DNA of 64,000 nt from Bacillus sp. FSL H8-0547 (GTDB lineage Bacteria; Bacillota; Bacilli; Bacillales; Bacillaceae). The position numbers and the translations under genes were made by a program. The notes beneath the pieces are model-generated. The model was given only the letters and a program-made list of their open reading frames with translations, made no database searches and had not been told where the DNA came from. This document shows, in pieces, positions 17,168 to 25,940 of this stretch; position 1 is the first letter of the stretch, and each line of letters begins with the position of its first letter. The stretch is taken from positions 2,232,001-2,296,000 of the forward strand of contig JBBODD010000001.1 in NCBI GenBank assembly GCA_038002745.1, in the 5' to 3' direction.

Positions 17168-18286
17168 GTGAAGGATCAGAAGAAACGCATCTTGGAATTG
17201 GTTGAGCAGGGTAAGCTTTCAGCAAGCGAAGCGTTAACACTCATTGAAGGTCTTGAATCAGAATATGCCCAAAAAGAGACGGCATCTATGGCCGATCATA
17301 CTGGTTTTGGCGGGCCGTTTGTTGAAAAAGAAAAAGCTGCGCCGTCCTCTGCCCTGTCGTCAAAACTTGCCTTGTTTATTGATACAGCTGTGAAAAAAGT
17401 CAAAGAACTCGATATTGATTCCGCCGTTAAAAAGGTGAAGGAGATGGATCTTGATTTGAACTTTGGCCAATCGGTCAGTGTCCAGCATGTGTATCACTAC
17501 GAAAATGCGGATATCCGCGATTTGGACATTCAGATTTTAAACGGAAGTGTCACGCTGCAGTCATGGCCGCAGCAGGACGTCCGGGCAGAATGTGATATCA
17601 AAGTATACAGAGCTGAAAACGCCGAACAGGCGAAGGAGATATTTATCCAAAATACGAACTGCAGCCTTGATGATGGCGCATTCCGTTTTTATACAGAAAA
17701 GAAAACCGTTAAAGTCAGCATGACTCTTTATTTACCGGAACAGCAATATGAGCTTGTAAAAATTAAACTGTTTAGCGGTCCCATACGCGGGGAAAATTTA
17801 AAGATAAAGGATTTTCGCACAAAAACAGCCAACGGCCTCATCTCCGTTTATTCATTTAAGGGAGAAAAGCTTGAAGCCGAAACGGCAAACGGCCAGATCA
17901 GACTTGCCGGAATTGAAGCTGCTCATACAGAAGCAGAAACCATCCACGGCATGATTCAATTTGAAGGGAAATCTGAAAGACTTGATGTCCAGAGCTTTAA
18001 CGGCAACATGGTGCTGAAGCTTGAAGAGCAAACATGCCGCACTCTTTATGCCAAAACTGCAACTGGGAACGTGGAAGTTCTTGTTCCCGTACAGACAGCC
18101 ATTAACGGCGAACTGAAATCAAATCTTGGATCCGTTTCTGCTGATCTGCCGGATCTTGAAGTACTCTATGAAAAGAATGACTCCATGCAGAAAGAACTGC
18201 GTGTTAAATCAGCTGCACAGGAAGGTCCGGTTATGAATCTGATTGCAGATTCAAAAACAGGTTCTATTACGCTGAAAGAGAGGTAA
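17168..18286 (+). CDS. yvlB: Adhesin-like beta-helical protein YvlB (DUF4097)
   Basis: The 372-aa protein begins with a short SHOCT-like helix pair (KKRILELVEQGKLSASEALTL, residues 4-24). Between residues 115 and 370 there is a right-handed beta-helix type DUF4097 domain with repeats such as TANGLISVYSFKG, TANGQIRLAG and TIHGMIQFEG. It lacks a signal peptide, so it is cytoplasmic or membrane-associated through YvlC/YvlD. In Bacillus it belongs to the SigW-dependent yvl operon. GTG at 17168 follows GGGGGAAGGAA. The molecular role is unknown. Confidence 0.85.
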   Translation: MKDQKKRILELVEQGKLSASEALTLIEGLESEYAQKETASMADHTGFGGPFVEKEKAAPSSALSSKLALFIDTAVKKVKELDIDSAVKKVKEMDLDLNFGQSVSVQHVYHYENADIRDLDIQILNGSVTLQSWPQQDVRAECDIKVYRAENAEQAKEIFIQNTNCSLDDGAFRFYTEKKTVKVSMTLYLPEQQYELVKIKLFSGPIRGENLKIKDFRTKTANGLISVYSFKGEKLEAETANGQIRLAGIEAAHTEAETIHGMIQFEGKSERLDVQSFNGNMVLKLEEQTCRTLYAKTATGNVEVLVPVQTAINGELKSNLGSVSADLPDLEVLYEKNDSMQKELRVKSAAQEGPVMNLIADSKTGSITLKER

Positions 18287-18292
18287 TCCATT

Positions 18293-18493
18293 ATGAAGAA
18301 GAAATTGTACAGATCGCAATCGAAGAAAATAATTAGCGGGGTGCTTGGCGGACTTTCTGATTACGTCGGCATTGATGCGAATCTTTTGCGGATTTTATTT
18401 GTGATTCTCCTGCTTACAACAGCTTTCTTCCCGTTTGGCCTTATCTATGTAGCGATGGTCTTCCTTGTGCCGAATGAAGGAGATGTCAGATAG
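18293..18493 (+). CDS. yvlC: PspC-domain membrane protein YvlC
   Basis: A 66-aa PspC-domain protein: a basic N-terminus (KLYRSQSKKIISGVLGGLSDY) and a single long hydrophobic stretch (residues 32-58). PspC domains act with phage-shock-type systems in envelope stress. It starts six bases after yvlB and ends three bases before yvlD, so it is in the same operon. Confidence 0.9.
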   Translation: MKKKLYRSQSKKIISGVLGGLSDYVGIDANLLRILFVILLLTTAFFPFGLIYVAMVFLVPNEGDVR

Positions 18494-18495
18494 CC

Positions 18496-18864
18496 ATGAT
18501 TAGATGGGCAGTCAGTATCCTGGTCAATGCATTAATATTAATTGTTGTATCGGGGTATTTTGAATCTTTTCATATTAGCGGTGTGGGCGCTGCGATCATA
18601 GCAAGTTTGCTCATTTCCGTTTTAAACGTTTTAGTGAAGCCCTTTTTGATTCTGCTTACACTTCCTGTTACGGTTCTTACTCTTGGTCTTTTCCTGTTTG
18701 TCATCAATGCCATTACACTGATGATTGCGCAGGGGATTATGGGGGACTCGTTTAACATTGACGGTTTTGGCACCGCGGTGCTTGCTTCAATCGTAATTTC
18801 CCTGCTTCACCTGCTGATTCAAAAAGGGGTTGTTGAACCCCTTCAGGAAAACAAGAAGAAATAG
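18496..18864 (+). CDS. yvlD: YvlD, phage holin family 4 / DUF360 membrane protein
   Basis: A 122-aa protein with four likely membrane spans and the family landmarks LLISVLNVLVKPFLILLTLPVTVL and NAITL. It is the last gene of the SigW-type yvlABCD operon. From memory, in B. subtilis it contributes to protection against some envelope-active compounds. The operon ends in a bidirectional terminator shared with mscL. Confidence 0.88.
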   Translation: MIRWAVSILVNALILIVVSGYFESFHISGVGAAIIASLLISVLNVLVKPFLILLTLPVTVLTLGLFLFVINAITLMIAQGIMGDSFNIDGFGTAVLASIVISLLHLLIQKGVVEPLQENKKK

Positions 18865-18865
18865 A

Positions 18866-18892
18866 AAGGGCGGACATTTGTCCGCCTTTTTC
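18866..18892. terminator. Bidirectional terminator yvlD / mscL
   Basis: GGCGGACA / TGTCCGCC-type stem (GGCGGACATTTGTCCGCC) followed by TTTTTC on plus and preceded by AAAG on the other side. It lies between the convergent stops and touches the mscL stop codon. Confidence 0.85.
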
Positions 18893-19274
18893 AGTGCTCT
18901 CTTTCCTGCTGTGTTTTCAGCAAGTCACGAATTTCTGTTAAAAGTTTTTCCTCATTGGTCAGGATAGGGACAGGCTTTTGCTCGTCCTTAGTTTTAAACC
19001 GTTCAAATAAGCGGACAAATAAGAACACAGAAAACGCAATGATGAAGAAATCGATAATGGTTTGGATGAAGGCGCCGTACTTTACGATTGCTTTTCCGAA
19101 GGCGTAATCCAGTCCGGAAAAGTTTACTCCTCCAATAAGAATCCCGATCAGCGGCATTACGATGTCATTGACAAGAGATGTGACAATTTTGCCGAAAGCT
19201 GTACCGATGATAACCCCGACAGCAAGGTCAATGACGTTGCCTTTTATGGCAAACTTTTTAAAATCTTTTAGCAT
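18891..19274 (-). CDS. mscL: Large-conductance mechanosensitive channel
   Basis: MscL is a pentameric pore that opens under membrane tension to release solutes during hypo-osmotic shock. The 127-aa protein has the family N-terminus (MLKDFKKFAIKGNVIDLAVG) and the first pore helix with IIGTAFGKIVTSLVNDI. The second helix is IIDFFIIAFSVFLFVRL, and a cytoplasmic coiled helix EEKLLTEIRDLL closes it. ATG at 19274 follows AAGGAGACAG; the frame is open further upstream but the family start is clear. Confidence 0.96.
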   Translation of the reverse strand: MLKDFKKFAIKGNVIDLAVGVIIGTAFGKIVTSLVNDIVMPLIGILIGGVNFSGLDYAFGKAIVKYGAFIQTIIDFFIIAFSVFLFVRLFERFKTKDEQKPVPILTNEEKLLTEIRDLLKTQQEREH

Positions 19275-19387
19275 AGATCTGTCTCCTTCTCCTGTTTTTC
19301 CATCTCTAGTATAGACCAATGAGGGCAAATGTAAATCCGTCATCATAAGGAGAACGCTCGTGGGCACCCTATAAATGGGTGAATGTC

Positions 19388-20293
19388 ATGAAAAAAATCT
19401 GTTTTGCCGTTATGCTCCTATTTAGTGCACTGTCAGCCGGGCCGGCGTATGCAGCCTTTTCGTTTGAAGAGGGAGATGAGACGGTTGTCTGGCTGACGGA
19501 TACACAGTATTATGCAAAAACCTACCCTGAAATCATGATCAAGCAAATTCAATGGATTATTGAAAACAGGGATCAATACAATATTAAGTATGTTTTCCAT
19601 ACAGGCGATCTTGTGAACGAACCGAACGATGAGGTGCAGTGGGAACGGACTGATCAGATCATGAAGATGCTTGATATGACCCGTATTCCCTATGGTGTTC
19701 TGGCGGGGAACCATGACCTTGTTCACGGAGACGATCCATACCGGGTGTTTACAGACAATTTCGGCTATCACCGGTTTATCCGGCAGCCTTTTTACGGGGG
19801 CTCGTTTGAAAATAACCGCGGCCACTACGATCTGCTGACGATCCAGAATCAGCCTTATATTATGATTTATATGGGCTTTGAATTAAACCGCGGAGCGATT
19901 AAATGGCTGAACAAAGTACTCAGGGAATACCGAGGCCACAAAGCGATCCTTGCCTTTCATGATTACTTGAACTTTAAAAGTGAACGCAGTCCGGCCGGGG
20001 AGGAACTCTATCAGAAAGTGGTTTTAAAGAACAAAAATGTCCAGCTTGTTTTATCAGGACACTATTACGGCACCGGGTTTCTTGAAAGCCGGTTATCTCC
20101 TGAGCAGAGGGTCTTTCAGATGCTTGCCAATTATCAGACGGAAAAGCACGGCGGCAACGGATTTATGAGACTGCTCTTTTTTAAGCCGGATCAAAATCAG
20201 ATTCAGGTTGATACGTATTCTCCTTATTTAAATAAATTCCGGTCCAAAAAGAAGCTTCCAAAAGAGCGCTTCCTGCTTGAATTAAAAGAATAG
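19388..20293 (+). CDS. Secreted calcineurin-like metallophosphoesterase
   Basis: The 301-aa protein has a cleavable signal peptide (MKKICFAVMLLFSALSAG, cleavage after AYA near residue 23). A calcineurin-like phosphoesterase fold follows, with metal-site motifs DTQ (in WLTDTQYY), GDLVNE, GNHD and SGHYYG. The usual DxH at the first metal site is DxQ, which occurs in some secreted subfamilies. The substrate is unknown. ATG at 19388 is preferred to 19379 because GGGTGA lies 6 bp upstream. It is divergent from mscL and convergent with the amidase gene. Confidence 0.82.
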   Translation: MKKICFAVMLLFSALSAGPAYAAFSFEEGDETVVWLTDTQYYAKTYPEIMIKQIQWIIENRDQYNIKYVFHTGDLVNEPNDEVQWERTDQIMKMLDMTRIPYGVLAGNHDLVHGDDPYRVFTDNFGYHRFIRQPFYGGSFENNRGHYDLLTIQNQPYIMIYMGFELNRGAIKWLNKVLREYRGHKAILAFHDYLNFKSERSPAGEELYQKVVLKNKNVQLVLSGHYYGTGFLESRLSPEQRVFQMLANYQTEKHGGNGFMRLLFFKPDQNQIQVDTYSPYLNKFRSKKKLPKERFLLELKE

Positions 20294-20317
20294 AGACAGC
20301 CTGTGCGGCTGTCTCTA
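20291..20317. terminator. Bidirectional hairpin terminator
   Basis: GAGACAGCC / GGCTGTCTC stem with loop TGTGC between convergent stops at 20293 and 20327. T-tracts are weak on both sides. Confidence 0.65.
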
Positions 20318-20326
20318 TCGGTTTGG

Positions 20327-21022
20327 CTATTCAGCCAGCACAATGACGCTGTATCCCTTGCTTCTAAGTTCATTTGCCAGAGCATCTGCATTAGCCTTAT
20401 CTGCAAAAGCCCCAACCTGAACTTTGTAAAGCTTTCCAGGTGCGGGAGGAGGAGCAGGCGGCGCTTTTTTCTTCAGCTTGTAAAAGGCGGCAAGAGCTTC
20501 TGTGATGGCTTCCGCGCAGAGTTTCCGGTATGCCGCAGACTTCAGTGCCTGAGCTTCCTCCTGATTGGTCATGAAGCCGCATTCAATCAGGATAGCCGTC
20601 ATCTTTGTTTCGCGCAGAACATGGAAGTTTGCTGCTTTGACTCCGCGGTCTGTCCGCTTCGTTTTTTCAATCAGCTCTTTTTGAACGGCATTTGCAAGTG
20701 CCAGTGCCTGCTGCGGCCTTGAATCATGTACATATGTTTCAATTCCTTTTACGTCATTCCATGTGGTGCCGCTTCCGAATGCATTCGCATGGATTGAAAC
20801 GAATGCATCACAAAGTTCCGTATTGGCTTTGTCGGTTCTTTCCTGCAGCGGGACATCACGCGCGTCTGAGTGTGTAAACAGTACCGTGACATTTTCGTAG
20901 CCTGCAAGGAGCGTTCTCATTTCATTTGCCACAGCACGGTTGAATTCGTATTCTCTCATCCCGTCTACTGTCCGTTTTCCGGGAGTAGTGTAGCCGTGTC
21001 CGGCATCAATGGCTATTTTCAC
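20327..21022 (-). CDS. N-acetylmuramoyl-L-alanine amidase with SPOR domain (CwlC-like)
   Basis: The 231-aa enzyme has an Amidase_3 domain (residues 1-175) with zinc ligands in IDAGHGYTTPG, EYEFN and SIHANA, and the late catalytic Glu in ILIECGFMTN. A proline-rich linker (APPAPPPAPG) precedes a C-terminal SPOR peptidoglycan-binding domain (about 195-231, YKVQVGAFADKANADALAN). It has no signal peptide, as in CwlC/CwlV-type autolysins that act in mother-cell lysis. GTG at 21022 follows AGGAGGACTGCAC. The amidase may be sporulation-linked, but no sigma-K promoter was assigned. Confidence 0.85.
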   Translation of the reverse strand: MKIAIDAGHGYTTPGKRTVDGMREYEFNRAVANEMRTLLAGYENVTVLFTHSDARDVPLQERTDKANTELCDAFVSIHANAFGSGTTWNDVKGIETYVHDSRPQQALALANAVQKELIEKTKRTDRGVKAANFHVLRETKMTAILIECGFMTNQEEAQALKSAAYRKLCAEAITEALAAFYKLKKKAPPAPPPAPGKLYKVQVGAFADKANADALANELRSKGYSVIVLAE

Positions 21023-21302
21023 GTGCAGTCCTCCTAGTAAAATTCTTTTCTCTAGTAATATATGGCGTTCGGTATGCTAGAGTAGCGGTGTTTGTCCCGC
21101 CCTTTTATAAAAATTTGGAGGCCGGGGAATCCCGGTTTCCGTTTAAAAGGCAAAAGTGCTAAAATAAGAAGGGATTTTAAATGTCCTTCTGAATAAGAAA
21201 AAAGGCATGGATGCAAGAGTCATGATCTGGCATCGGTGCCAGTCAGGCAAAGGTTTATGCTCATAAAATACTTTCTATTTTTAGAAATAAGGAGGAACTT
21301 GC

Positions 21303-22238
21303 ATGGCGAAAGTTCGCACGAAAGATTTAATTGAAAAGTTCCATTTAGAGCTCATCAGCGGTGAAGAAGGTGTTAACCGGCCGATTACGACGAGTGACCT
21401 GTCCCGCCCGGGTTTGGAAATGGCAGGATTTTTTACATACTATCCGAAAGAGCGCGTCCAAATACTAGGAAAAACAGAATTGACATTTTTTCAGAAGCTG
21501 ACGGACGAGGAAAAAATGAAGCGCATGGATCAGCTCTGCACGGACTCTACTCCGGCTATTATTGTCTCACGCGAGATGGAGATTCCGAAAGAACTGACAG
21601 ATGCATCTGAAGAAAAATCGGTGCCTGTTCTCCGTTCCCCGTTAAAAACAACGCGCCTATCAAGTCATCTGACGAATTTTCTTGAAGGGAAGCTTGCGCC
21701 GACAACGGCTGTGCACGGTGTTTTGGTTGACGTGTACGGAGTCGGTGTCCTGATCGTCGGAAAAAGCGGCGTGGGAAAAAGTGAAACCGCTCTTGAACTT
21801 GTTAAGCGTGGCCACCGCCTGGTCGCAGATGACTGTGTAGAAATACGACAGGAGGATCAGGATACGCTGATTGGGAATGCACCTGACTTGATCGAGCATC
21901 TGCTTGAGATCCGCGGTCTTGGCATCATTAACGTCATGACGCTTTTCGGAGCAGGAGCAGTCCGAAGCTATAAACGGATTACCCTCATCATCGATCTTGA
22001 AATCTGGGATCCGAAAAAGCAATACGACCGACTTGGTCTTGATGAAGAAAAAATGAAAATTATTGATACAGATGTTCCGAAGCTGACAGTTCCTGTCCGT
22101 CCCGGAAGAAACCTTGCCGTTATCATTGAAGTGGCTGCGATGAACTTCAGACTGAAGCGCATGGGCCTGAATGCTGCCGAACAGTTTACAAATAAATTAA
22201 CGGATGTCATTACAGATACTGAACACGATGACGCATAA
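21303..22238 (+). CDS. hprK: HPr kinase/phosphorylase
   Basis: HPrK/P phosphorylates HPr and Crh on Ser46 in response to fructose-1,6-bisphosphate and reverses it with phosphate, setting carbon catabolite repression. The 311-aa protein has an N-terminal domain (1-130) and a catalytic domain with P-loop GKSGVGKS (about 153-160). The HPrK signature is [21 protein letters not shown] (about 200-220; shown as a 21-residue region in part: [11 protein letters not shown]). ATG at 21303 follows AAGGAGGAAC. It heads the hprK-lgt-yvoD-ppaX-yvoF operon. Its second substrate Crh is encoded at 38.9 kb. Confidence 0.97.
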   Translation: MAKVRTKDLIEKFHLELISGEEGVNRPITTSDLSRPGLEMAGFFTYYPKERVQILGKTELTFFQKLTDEEKMKRMDQLCTDSTPAIIVSREMEIPKELTDASEEKSVPVLRSPLKTTRLSSHLTNFLEGKLAPTTAVHGVLVDVYGVGVLIVGKSGVGKSETALELVKRGHRLVADDCVEIRQEDQDTLIGNAPDLIEHLLEIRGLGIINVMTLFGAGAVRSYKRITLIIDLEIWDPKKQYDRLGLDEEKMKIIDTDVPKLTVPVRPGRNLAVIIEVAAMNFRLKRMGLNAAEQFTNKLTDVITDTEHDDA

Positions 22239-22261
22239 TCATCTATAGGGGGAAAGAAAGC

Positions 22262-23080
22262 ATGGAGGAGAATTTTACGCCGATTGATCCGGTGTTTCTG
22301 GAGCTTGGACCGATTCAGGTGCACTGGTACGGTCTGATCATTGGAGTGGGAGCGCTTCTCGGCTTGTGGCTTGCGGTGCGCGAGAGCGAGAGAAGAGGGC
22401 TTCATAAGGATACATTTGTTGATCTTGTCTTATTTGCGATTCCGATTGCGATTATCTGCGCGCGGATCTACTACGTGATTTTTCAATGGGACTATTACTC
22501 TCAGAATCCGGGAGATATCGTGAAGATCTGGAACGGCGGCCTTGCGATTCACGGCGGTCTGATCGGCGCATTTGTGACGGGTTTTGTGTTTGCCAAAGTG
22601 AAAAAAATTTCGTTTTGGAAGCTTGCCGATATTGGCGCGCCGAGCATCATTTTAGGTCAGGCGATCGGCCGGTGGGGCAATTTCATTAACCAGGAAGCAC
22701 ACGGAGGCGAGGTTACCCGCCAGTTCCTTGAAGGGTTATATTTGCCGGAGTTCATTATTAATCAAATGTATATTGACGGGACTTACTATCACCCGACGTT
22801 CCTGTATGAATCACTGTGGAACTTTGCCGGATTCGCCGTTTTGATGCTTCTCCGAAAAGCGAATCTGCGCCGCGGCGAGCTGTTTCTCACCTATATCATC
22901 TGGTATTCAGTCGGACGCTATTTTATCGAAGGCATGCGTACGGACAGCCTGATGCTGACTGAGTCACTCCGCATCGCCCAGGTTATTTCACTCGGCCTGA
23001 TTGCTGCTGCGATTGCTGTTTTGATTTTCAGAAGAGTCAAAGGCTATTCAAAGGAACGCTATTTAGAATCAGCTGAATAA
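22262..23080 (+). CDS. lgt: Prolipoprotein diacylglyceryl transferase
   Basis: Lgt moves diacylglycerol from phosphatidylglycerol to the lipobox cysteine of prolipoproteins. The 272-aa membrane protein has seven likely spans, the HGGLIG motif (IHGGLIGAF), the Lgt signature [14 protein letters not shown] and a YESLWN segment. ATG at 22262 lies after GGGGGAAAG. It sits 23 bp after hprK, as in B. subtilis. Confidence 0.97.
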   Translation: MEENFTPIDPVFLELGPIQVHWYGLIIGVGALLGLWLAVRESERRGLHKDTFVDLVLFAIPIAIICARIYYVIFQWDYYSQNPGDIVKIWNGGLAIHGGLIGAFVTGFVFAKVKKISFWKLADIGAPSIILGQAIGRWGNFINQEAHGGEVTRQFLEGLYLPEFIINQMYIDGTYYHPTFLYESLWNFAGFAVLMLLRKANLRRGELFLTYIIWYSVGRYFIEGMRTDSLMLTESLRIAQVISLGLIAAAIAVLIFRRVKGYSKERYLESAE

Positions 23081-23084
23081 GGGG

Positions 23085-24035
23085 ATGTTTCTGATTACTA
23101 GCTTAAAAAAGGGATTTCAGGCAGGGCTTCAGACAACTTGGACGCTTGGAAAGGTGATTTTCCCCGTTACGCTGATCGTCAGCCTGCTTCAGCACACACC
23201 CGTTCTTCCCTGGCTGATTAAGCTGATTCAGCCGGTCATGGGGATTTTCGGGCTTTCAGGGGAAGCGGCCATTCCGCTTGTGCTTGGCAATATGCTGAAT
23301 CTGTATGCGGGAATTGCTGCGATTTTAACGCTTGATTTATCGGTGAAAGAAGTATTTATCTTAGCTGTCATGCTTTCTTTTTCACATAATTTGATTATTG
23401 AATCCACCGTGGCTGCCAAAGTCGGCATCAAGATCTGGGTGATTCTGCTTGTCAGAATCAGTCTTGCTGTCAGCTCGGCGATTATGATCAATCTCCTGTG
23501 GAAAGGCGGAGCAGAGACGGCTCAGTACGGGTTTATTCCGAAGCAGGCGGCTGCTCCGGAAGGCTATCTGGAGATTGGGCTCAGCGCCGTTCAAAAAGCA
23601 GGCCTCGGTATCGTGCAGCTTGCGCTGATCGTCATTCCTCTGATGGTCGTTATTCAGTATTTGAAGGACAAAGGTTTCCTGACGGCCTTTTCAAGATGGA
23701 TGGCGCCTGTCACAAGAATGCTCGGCATGAAGGAAAATACCTCTATGACGATGGTTGCGGGTTTAACAATCGGTCTCGCGTATGGTGCCGGAGTCATGAT
23801 CAAAGCGGTGGAAGAGGACGGGGTCAGCTACAGAGACCTGACGCTTGCTTTTATTTTTCTCGTGTCCTGCCATGCGGTTGTTGAGGATACGCTGATTTTC
23901 GTACCTCTCGGCATTCCTGTGCTTCCGCTGTTGATTATCAGGATTGTGACAGCCGTTCTTTTGACAATGGCAGTCGGGGCGATCTGGGACAGATTTGAAC
24001 ATACAAGCAGAAAGGAAGCAACTTATGAAAATTAA
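23085..24035 (+). CDS. yvoD: Nucleoside-recognition (Gate) domain membrane protein YvoD
   Basis: The 316-aa polytopic membrane protein has two Gate-type modules, each with a [11 protein letters not shown]- or [12 protein letters not shown]-like core. This resembles SpmA/SpmB and nucleoside transporter Gate domains. Its function is not established. The AAGGGG upstream abuts the ATG at 23085, so the exact start is uncertain. It starts four bases after lgt and overlaps ppaX by 11 bases, indicating translational coupling. Confidence 0.85.
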   Translation: MFLITSLKKGFQAGLQTTWTLGKVIFPVTLIVSLLQHTPVLPWLIKLIQPVMGIFGLSGEAAIPLVLGNMLNLYAGIAAILTLDLSVKEVFILAVMLSFSHNLIIESTVAAKVGIKIWVILLVRISLAVSSAIMINLLWKGGAETAQYGFIPKQAAAPEGYLEIGLSAVQKAGLGIVQLALIVIPLMVVIQYLKDKGFLTAFSRWMAPVTRMLGMKENTSMTMVAGLTIGLAYGAGVMIKAVEEDGVSYRDLTLAFIFLVSCHAVVEDTLIFVPLGIPVLPLLIIRIVTAVLLTMAVGAIWDRFEHTSRKEATYEN

Positions 24036-24666
24036 CACCGTATTGTTTGATCTGGACGGAACATTGATCAACACAAATGACTTAATTATTGAATCATTCC
24101 TGCATACGTTAAATCTTTACTATCCAAATCAATACGGGCGGGAGGATGTGCTTCCGTTTCTTGGCCCGACTCTTCATGAGACGTTCGTGAAAATGGATCC
24201 GATGCGCGTAGATGAAATGATCAGCACCTACCGCACATTTAACCATGATCAGCACGACCGGCTTGTCACACAGTTTGAAACAGTGTACGAAACGGTTCAG
24301 GCTCTGCATGAAAAAGGCTTCAAGCTTGGCATCGTGACGACGAAAATCCGGAACACCGTGAACATGGGGCTTGAGCTGACCGGACTCGGCAAGTTCTTTG
24401 AAACGGTCGTCACACTTGATGATGTGAAACATGCGAAGCCTCATCCTGAACCCGTCCTGCTTGCTCTCGAAAAGCTGAATGCTTCCCCCGAAGAGGCGAT
24501 AATGGTCGGCGACAATTACCATGATATTGATGCGGGAAAAGCAGCTGGGACCAAGACAGCCGGTGTAGCATGGACCATCAAGGGAGCAGCGTATTTGGAA
24601 GGCTTTCAGCCGGACTACATGCTTAACAAGATGAGCGATCTGTTAAGCGTGCTTGGAGAGGAATAA
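24025..24666 (+). CDS. ppaX: Pyrophosphatase PpaX (HAD superfamily)
   Basis: PpaX hydrolyses the pyrophosphate released when HPrK/P dephosphorylates P-Ser-HPr and so pulls that reaction forward, which fits its place in the hprK operon. The 213-aa HAD phosphatase has motif [14 protein letters not shown] (residues 6-18), motif II TTK (IVTTK) and the motif III lysine in HAKPHPEP. Motif IV is [11 protein letters not shown] at 24025 follows AAAGGAAGC; the frame is open ten codons upstream but the family starts here. Confidence 0.95.
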   Translation: MKINTVLFDLDGTLINTNDLIIESFLHTLNLYYPNQYGREDVLPFLGPTLHETFVKMDPMRVDEMISTYRTFNHDQHDRLVTQFETVYETVQALHEKGFKLGIVTTKIRNTVNMGLELTGLGKFFETVVTLDDVKHAKPHPEPVLLALEKLNASPEEAIMVGDNYHDIDAGKAAGTKTAGVAWTIKGAAYLEGFQPDYMLNKMSDLLSVLGEE

Positions 24667-24669
24667 CTC

Positions 24670-25200
24670 TTGAGAAGAACGACTAGGTATCCTGTTAAAG
24701 GCCCGAATTCACTCTGGCACGTTTATAAAACCGTACCTTTCTGGAAGGTTGTCCGCAATTTCACTGTCATCCAGCTTGCGCGCTACACACCGTTCTTATC
24801 CATGAAAAATTGGATGTACCGCAGGCTCCTCGGCATGAAGGTCGGCGAGCAGACATCCTTTGCCCTGATGGTGATGCTTGATGTGATGTTTCCGGAAAAA
24901 ATTAAAGTCGGCAGAAATACGGTCATCGGCTACAATACCACGCTGCTTGCCCACGAATACTTAATCCGCGAGTACAGGCTTGGGGACATCGTAATCGGCG
25001 ACGAAGTCATGATTGGCGCAAACTCCACCGTTCTCCCCGGAGTTGAAATAGGCGACGGTGCCATCGTCTCTGCCGGCACCCTTGTCCACAAAGACGTACC
25101 CGCAGGAGCATTCGCCGGAGGCAACCCGATGAGAATCATCTACACAAAAGAAGAAATGGCGGAACGGAATGAAAAAGATCCGCTTCGCGAAAAACAATGA
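24670..25200 (+). CDS. yvoF: Hexapeptide-repeat acyltransferase YvoF
   Basis: The 176-aa left-handed beta-helix acyltransferase of the maltose/galactoside O-acetyltransferase type has hexapeptide repeats from about residue 75. Examples are IKVGRNTVIGYNTTL, IVIGDEVMIGANSTVLPG and IGDGAIVSAG, closing with GNPMRII. The acceptor is unknown. TTG at 24670 follows GAGAGGAA. It starts three bases after ppaX and ends the hprK operon at a strong terminator. Confidence 0.88.
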   Translation: MRRTTRYPVKGPNSLWHVYKTVPFWKVVRNFTVIQLARYTPFLSMKNWMYRRLLGMKVGEQTSFALMVMLDVMFPEKIKVGRNTVIGYNTTLLAHEYLIREYRLGDIVIGDEVMIGANSTVLPGVEIGDGAIVSAGTLVHKDVPAGAFAGGNPMRIIYTKEEMAERNEKDPLREKQ

Positions 25201-25227
25201 CACTGGCTGCGGCCAGTGTTTTTTTGT
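25200..25227 (+). terminator. hprK operon terminator
   Basis: ACACTGGC / GCCAGTGT stem, loop TGCG, followed by TTTTTTTG, starting on the last base of the yvoF stop. Confidence 0.92.
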
Positions 25228-25366
25228 TGGTTTCTTTTTAAAATTTGCGTCATTAGTATATTTAAACGGAAATCCGATGAGCGAAAAACAGTGGGAGGGG
25301 CACAAAAACAGTTGGATTGTTCCCTTCAGCGAGGGGAAACCAGAGTTAGGCCCGAAGCAGAGCTTT

Positions 25367-25677
25367 AAATTTAAATCACCAGTGGACTGCAGCGGAAGAA
25401 ACTTGACTCCTTGTCCAGCTGCAGCGCCCAACTCCTCTGTCAGAACAAAATCCCCCAAAAAGGCGGGACCCGGACTTTTCGGGTGATTTCTTATCTGACT
25501 GCCGGAGCAAAACGGGCGCTTCCGCTTTTCTACGGGATGAAGAGGGCTCTGAAGATCCCGCAAGCGCAGCGAGGAAGCTTCAGGCACTCCCCGCGGAAAG
25601 CAAGTTTCTGGAGCGAAAGGGAACGGGTACGCTTTGAAATCTACAATCAGCTTAATAACAGACTGCTATTAAAAAAA
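25367..25677. repeat. Dispersed Bacillus-type repeat, copy B (interrupted)
   Basis: Matches copy A at 228-424 on both sides of a 120-bp insertion (25411-25530). Left part: AAATTTAAA..CACCAGTGGACTGCAGCGGAAG..CTTGACTCC. Right part: CGGGATGAAGAGGG, GATCCCGCAAGCGCAGCGAG, CCGCGGAAAGCAAG, GGAACGGGTACG. Both copies lie in the same orientation relative to the plus strand. Confidence 0.88.
25411..25530. repeat. 120-bp interspersed element nested in the dispersed repeat
   Basis: The element starts TTGTCCAGCTGCAGCGCCC and ends GGGCGCTTCCGCTTTTC. Its ends carry the inverted GCGCCC / GGGCGC, and inside is a second hairpin, CCCGGACTTTTCGGG. The uninterrupted copy A gives the presumed empty site (CTTGACTCC-TG-CGGGATGAAG). 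From memory, elements with these ends are abundant in Bacillaceae intergenic DNA. There is no coding capacity, so movement would need an enzyme supplied in trans. Confidence 0.8.
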
Positions 25678-25689
25678 GACAAAAAAAGG

Positions 25690-25717
25690 ACCGGCCTGCA
25701 ACATCCAGGCCGGTTTT
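25690..25717 (+). terminator. Hairpin terminator upstream of hisZ
   Basis: ACCGGCCTG / CAGGCCGGT stem with loop CAACATC followed by TTTTCTA. No gene ends just before it. It may insulate the his operon from upstream transcription. Confidence 0.75.
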
Positions 25718-25778
25718 CTATGATCATTGGGGGAAATATTACTTTCTATATACCCGGATTTCAAGCAGTTAAACCTAA

Positions 25779-25794
25779 TCAAACGTTTGTTTAA
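25779..25794. promoter_or_regulatory. Putative operator palindrome upstream of hisZ
   Basis: TCAAACGTTTGTTTAA differs by one base from the perfect inverted repeat TTAAAC-N4-GTTTAA found upstream of est at 55700-55715. Such short AT-rich dyads are typical of TetR-family operators. The binding protein is unknown. Confidence 0.4.
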
Positions 25795-25940
25795 AAACTT
25801 TTTTAAAAAGGAAATCAAACAAACAGAAAGAATAAGAAAGAAACATTATGACTTGCGAACCCGGCTTTATTTTGGTAGCATGTTACTATATTAGCGAACT
25901 AAAGGATTCGGAACTTTTCGTGAAAGAGGTGCAGCAGAGG

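Larger units (their letters stand above)
25228..25940. other. Gap between yvoF terminator and hisZ
   Basis: About 710 bases with no supported gene. In order they hold an AT/purine-rich segment, repeat copy B (25367-25677) with a 120-bp element inserted in it, a hairpin terminator (25690-25717) and a TCAAACGTTTGTTTAA near-palindrome (25779-25794). The his leader follows. No T-box-like leader structure was seen. Confidence 0.7.

Noticed and set aside
21229-21244. CTGGCA / TGCCAG hairpin before hprK as a terminator or riboswitch
   Set aside because: A short stem with no T-tract and no conserved surrounding structure; recorded only as a possible minor leader hairpin.
25411-25794. Open frame of 127 codons upstream of hisZ
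   Set aside because: It reads through the nested repeat elements and the terminator; there is no family resemblance and no ribosome site.
25680-25940. T-box or other histidine leader upstream of hisZ
   Set aside because: The region has one simple terminator hairpin but no T-box sequence, no specifier-loop arrangement and no His-rich leader peptide.
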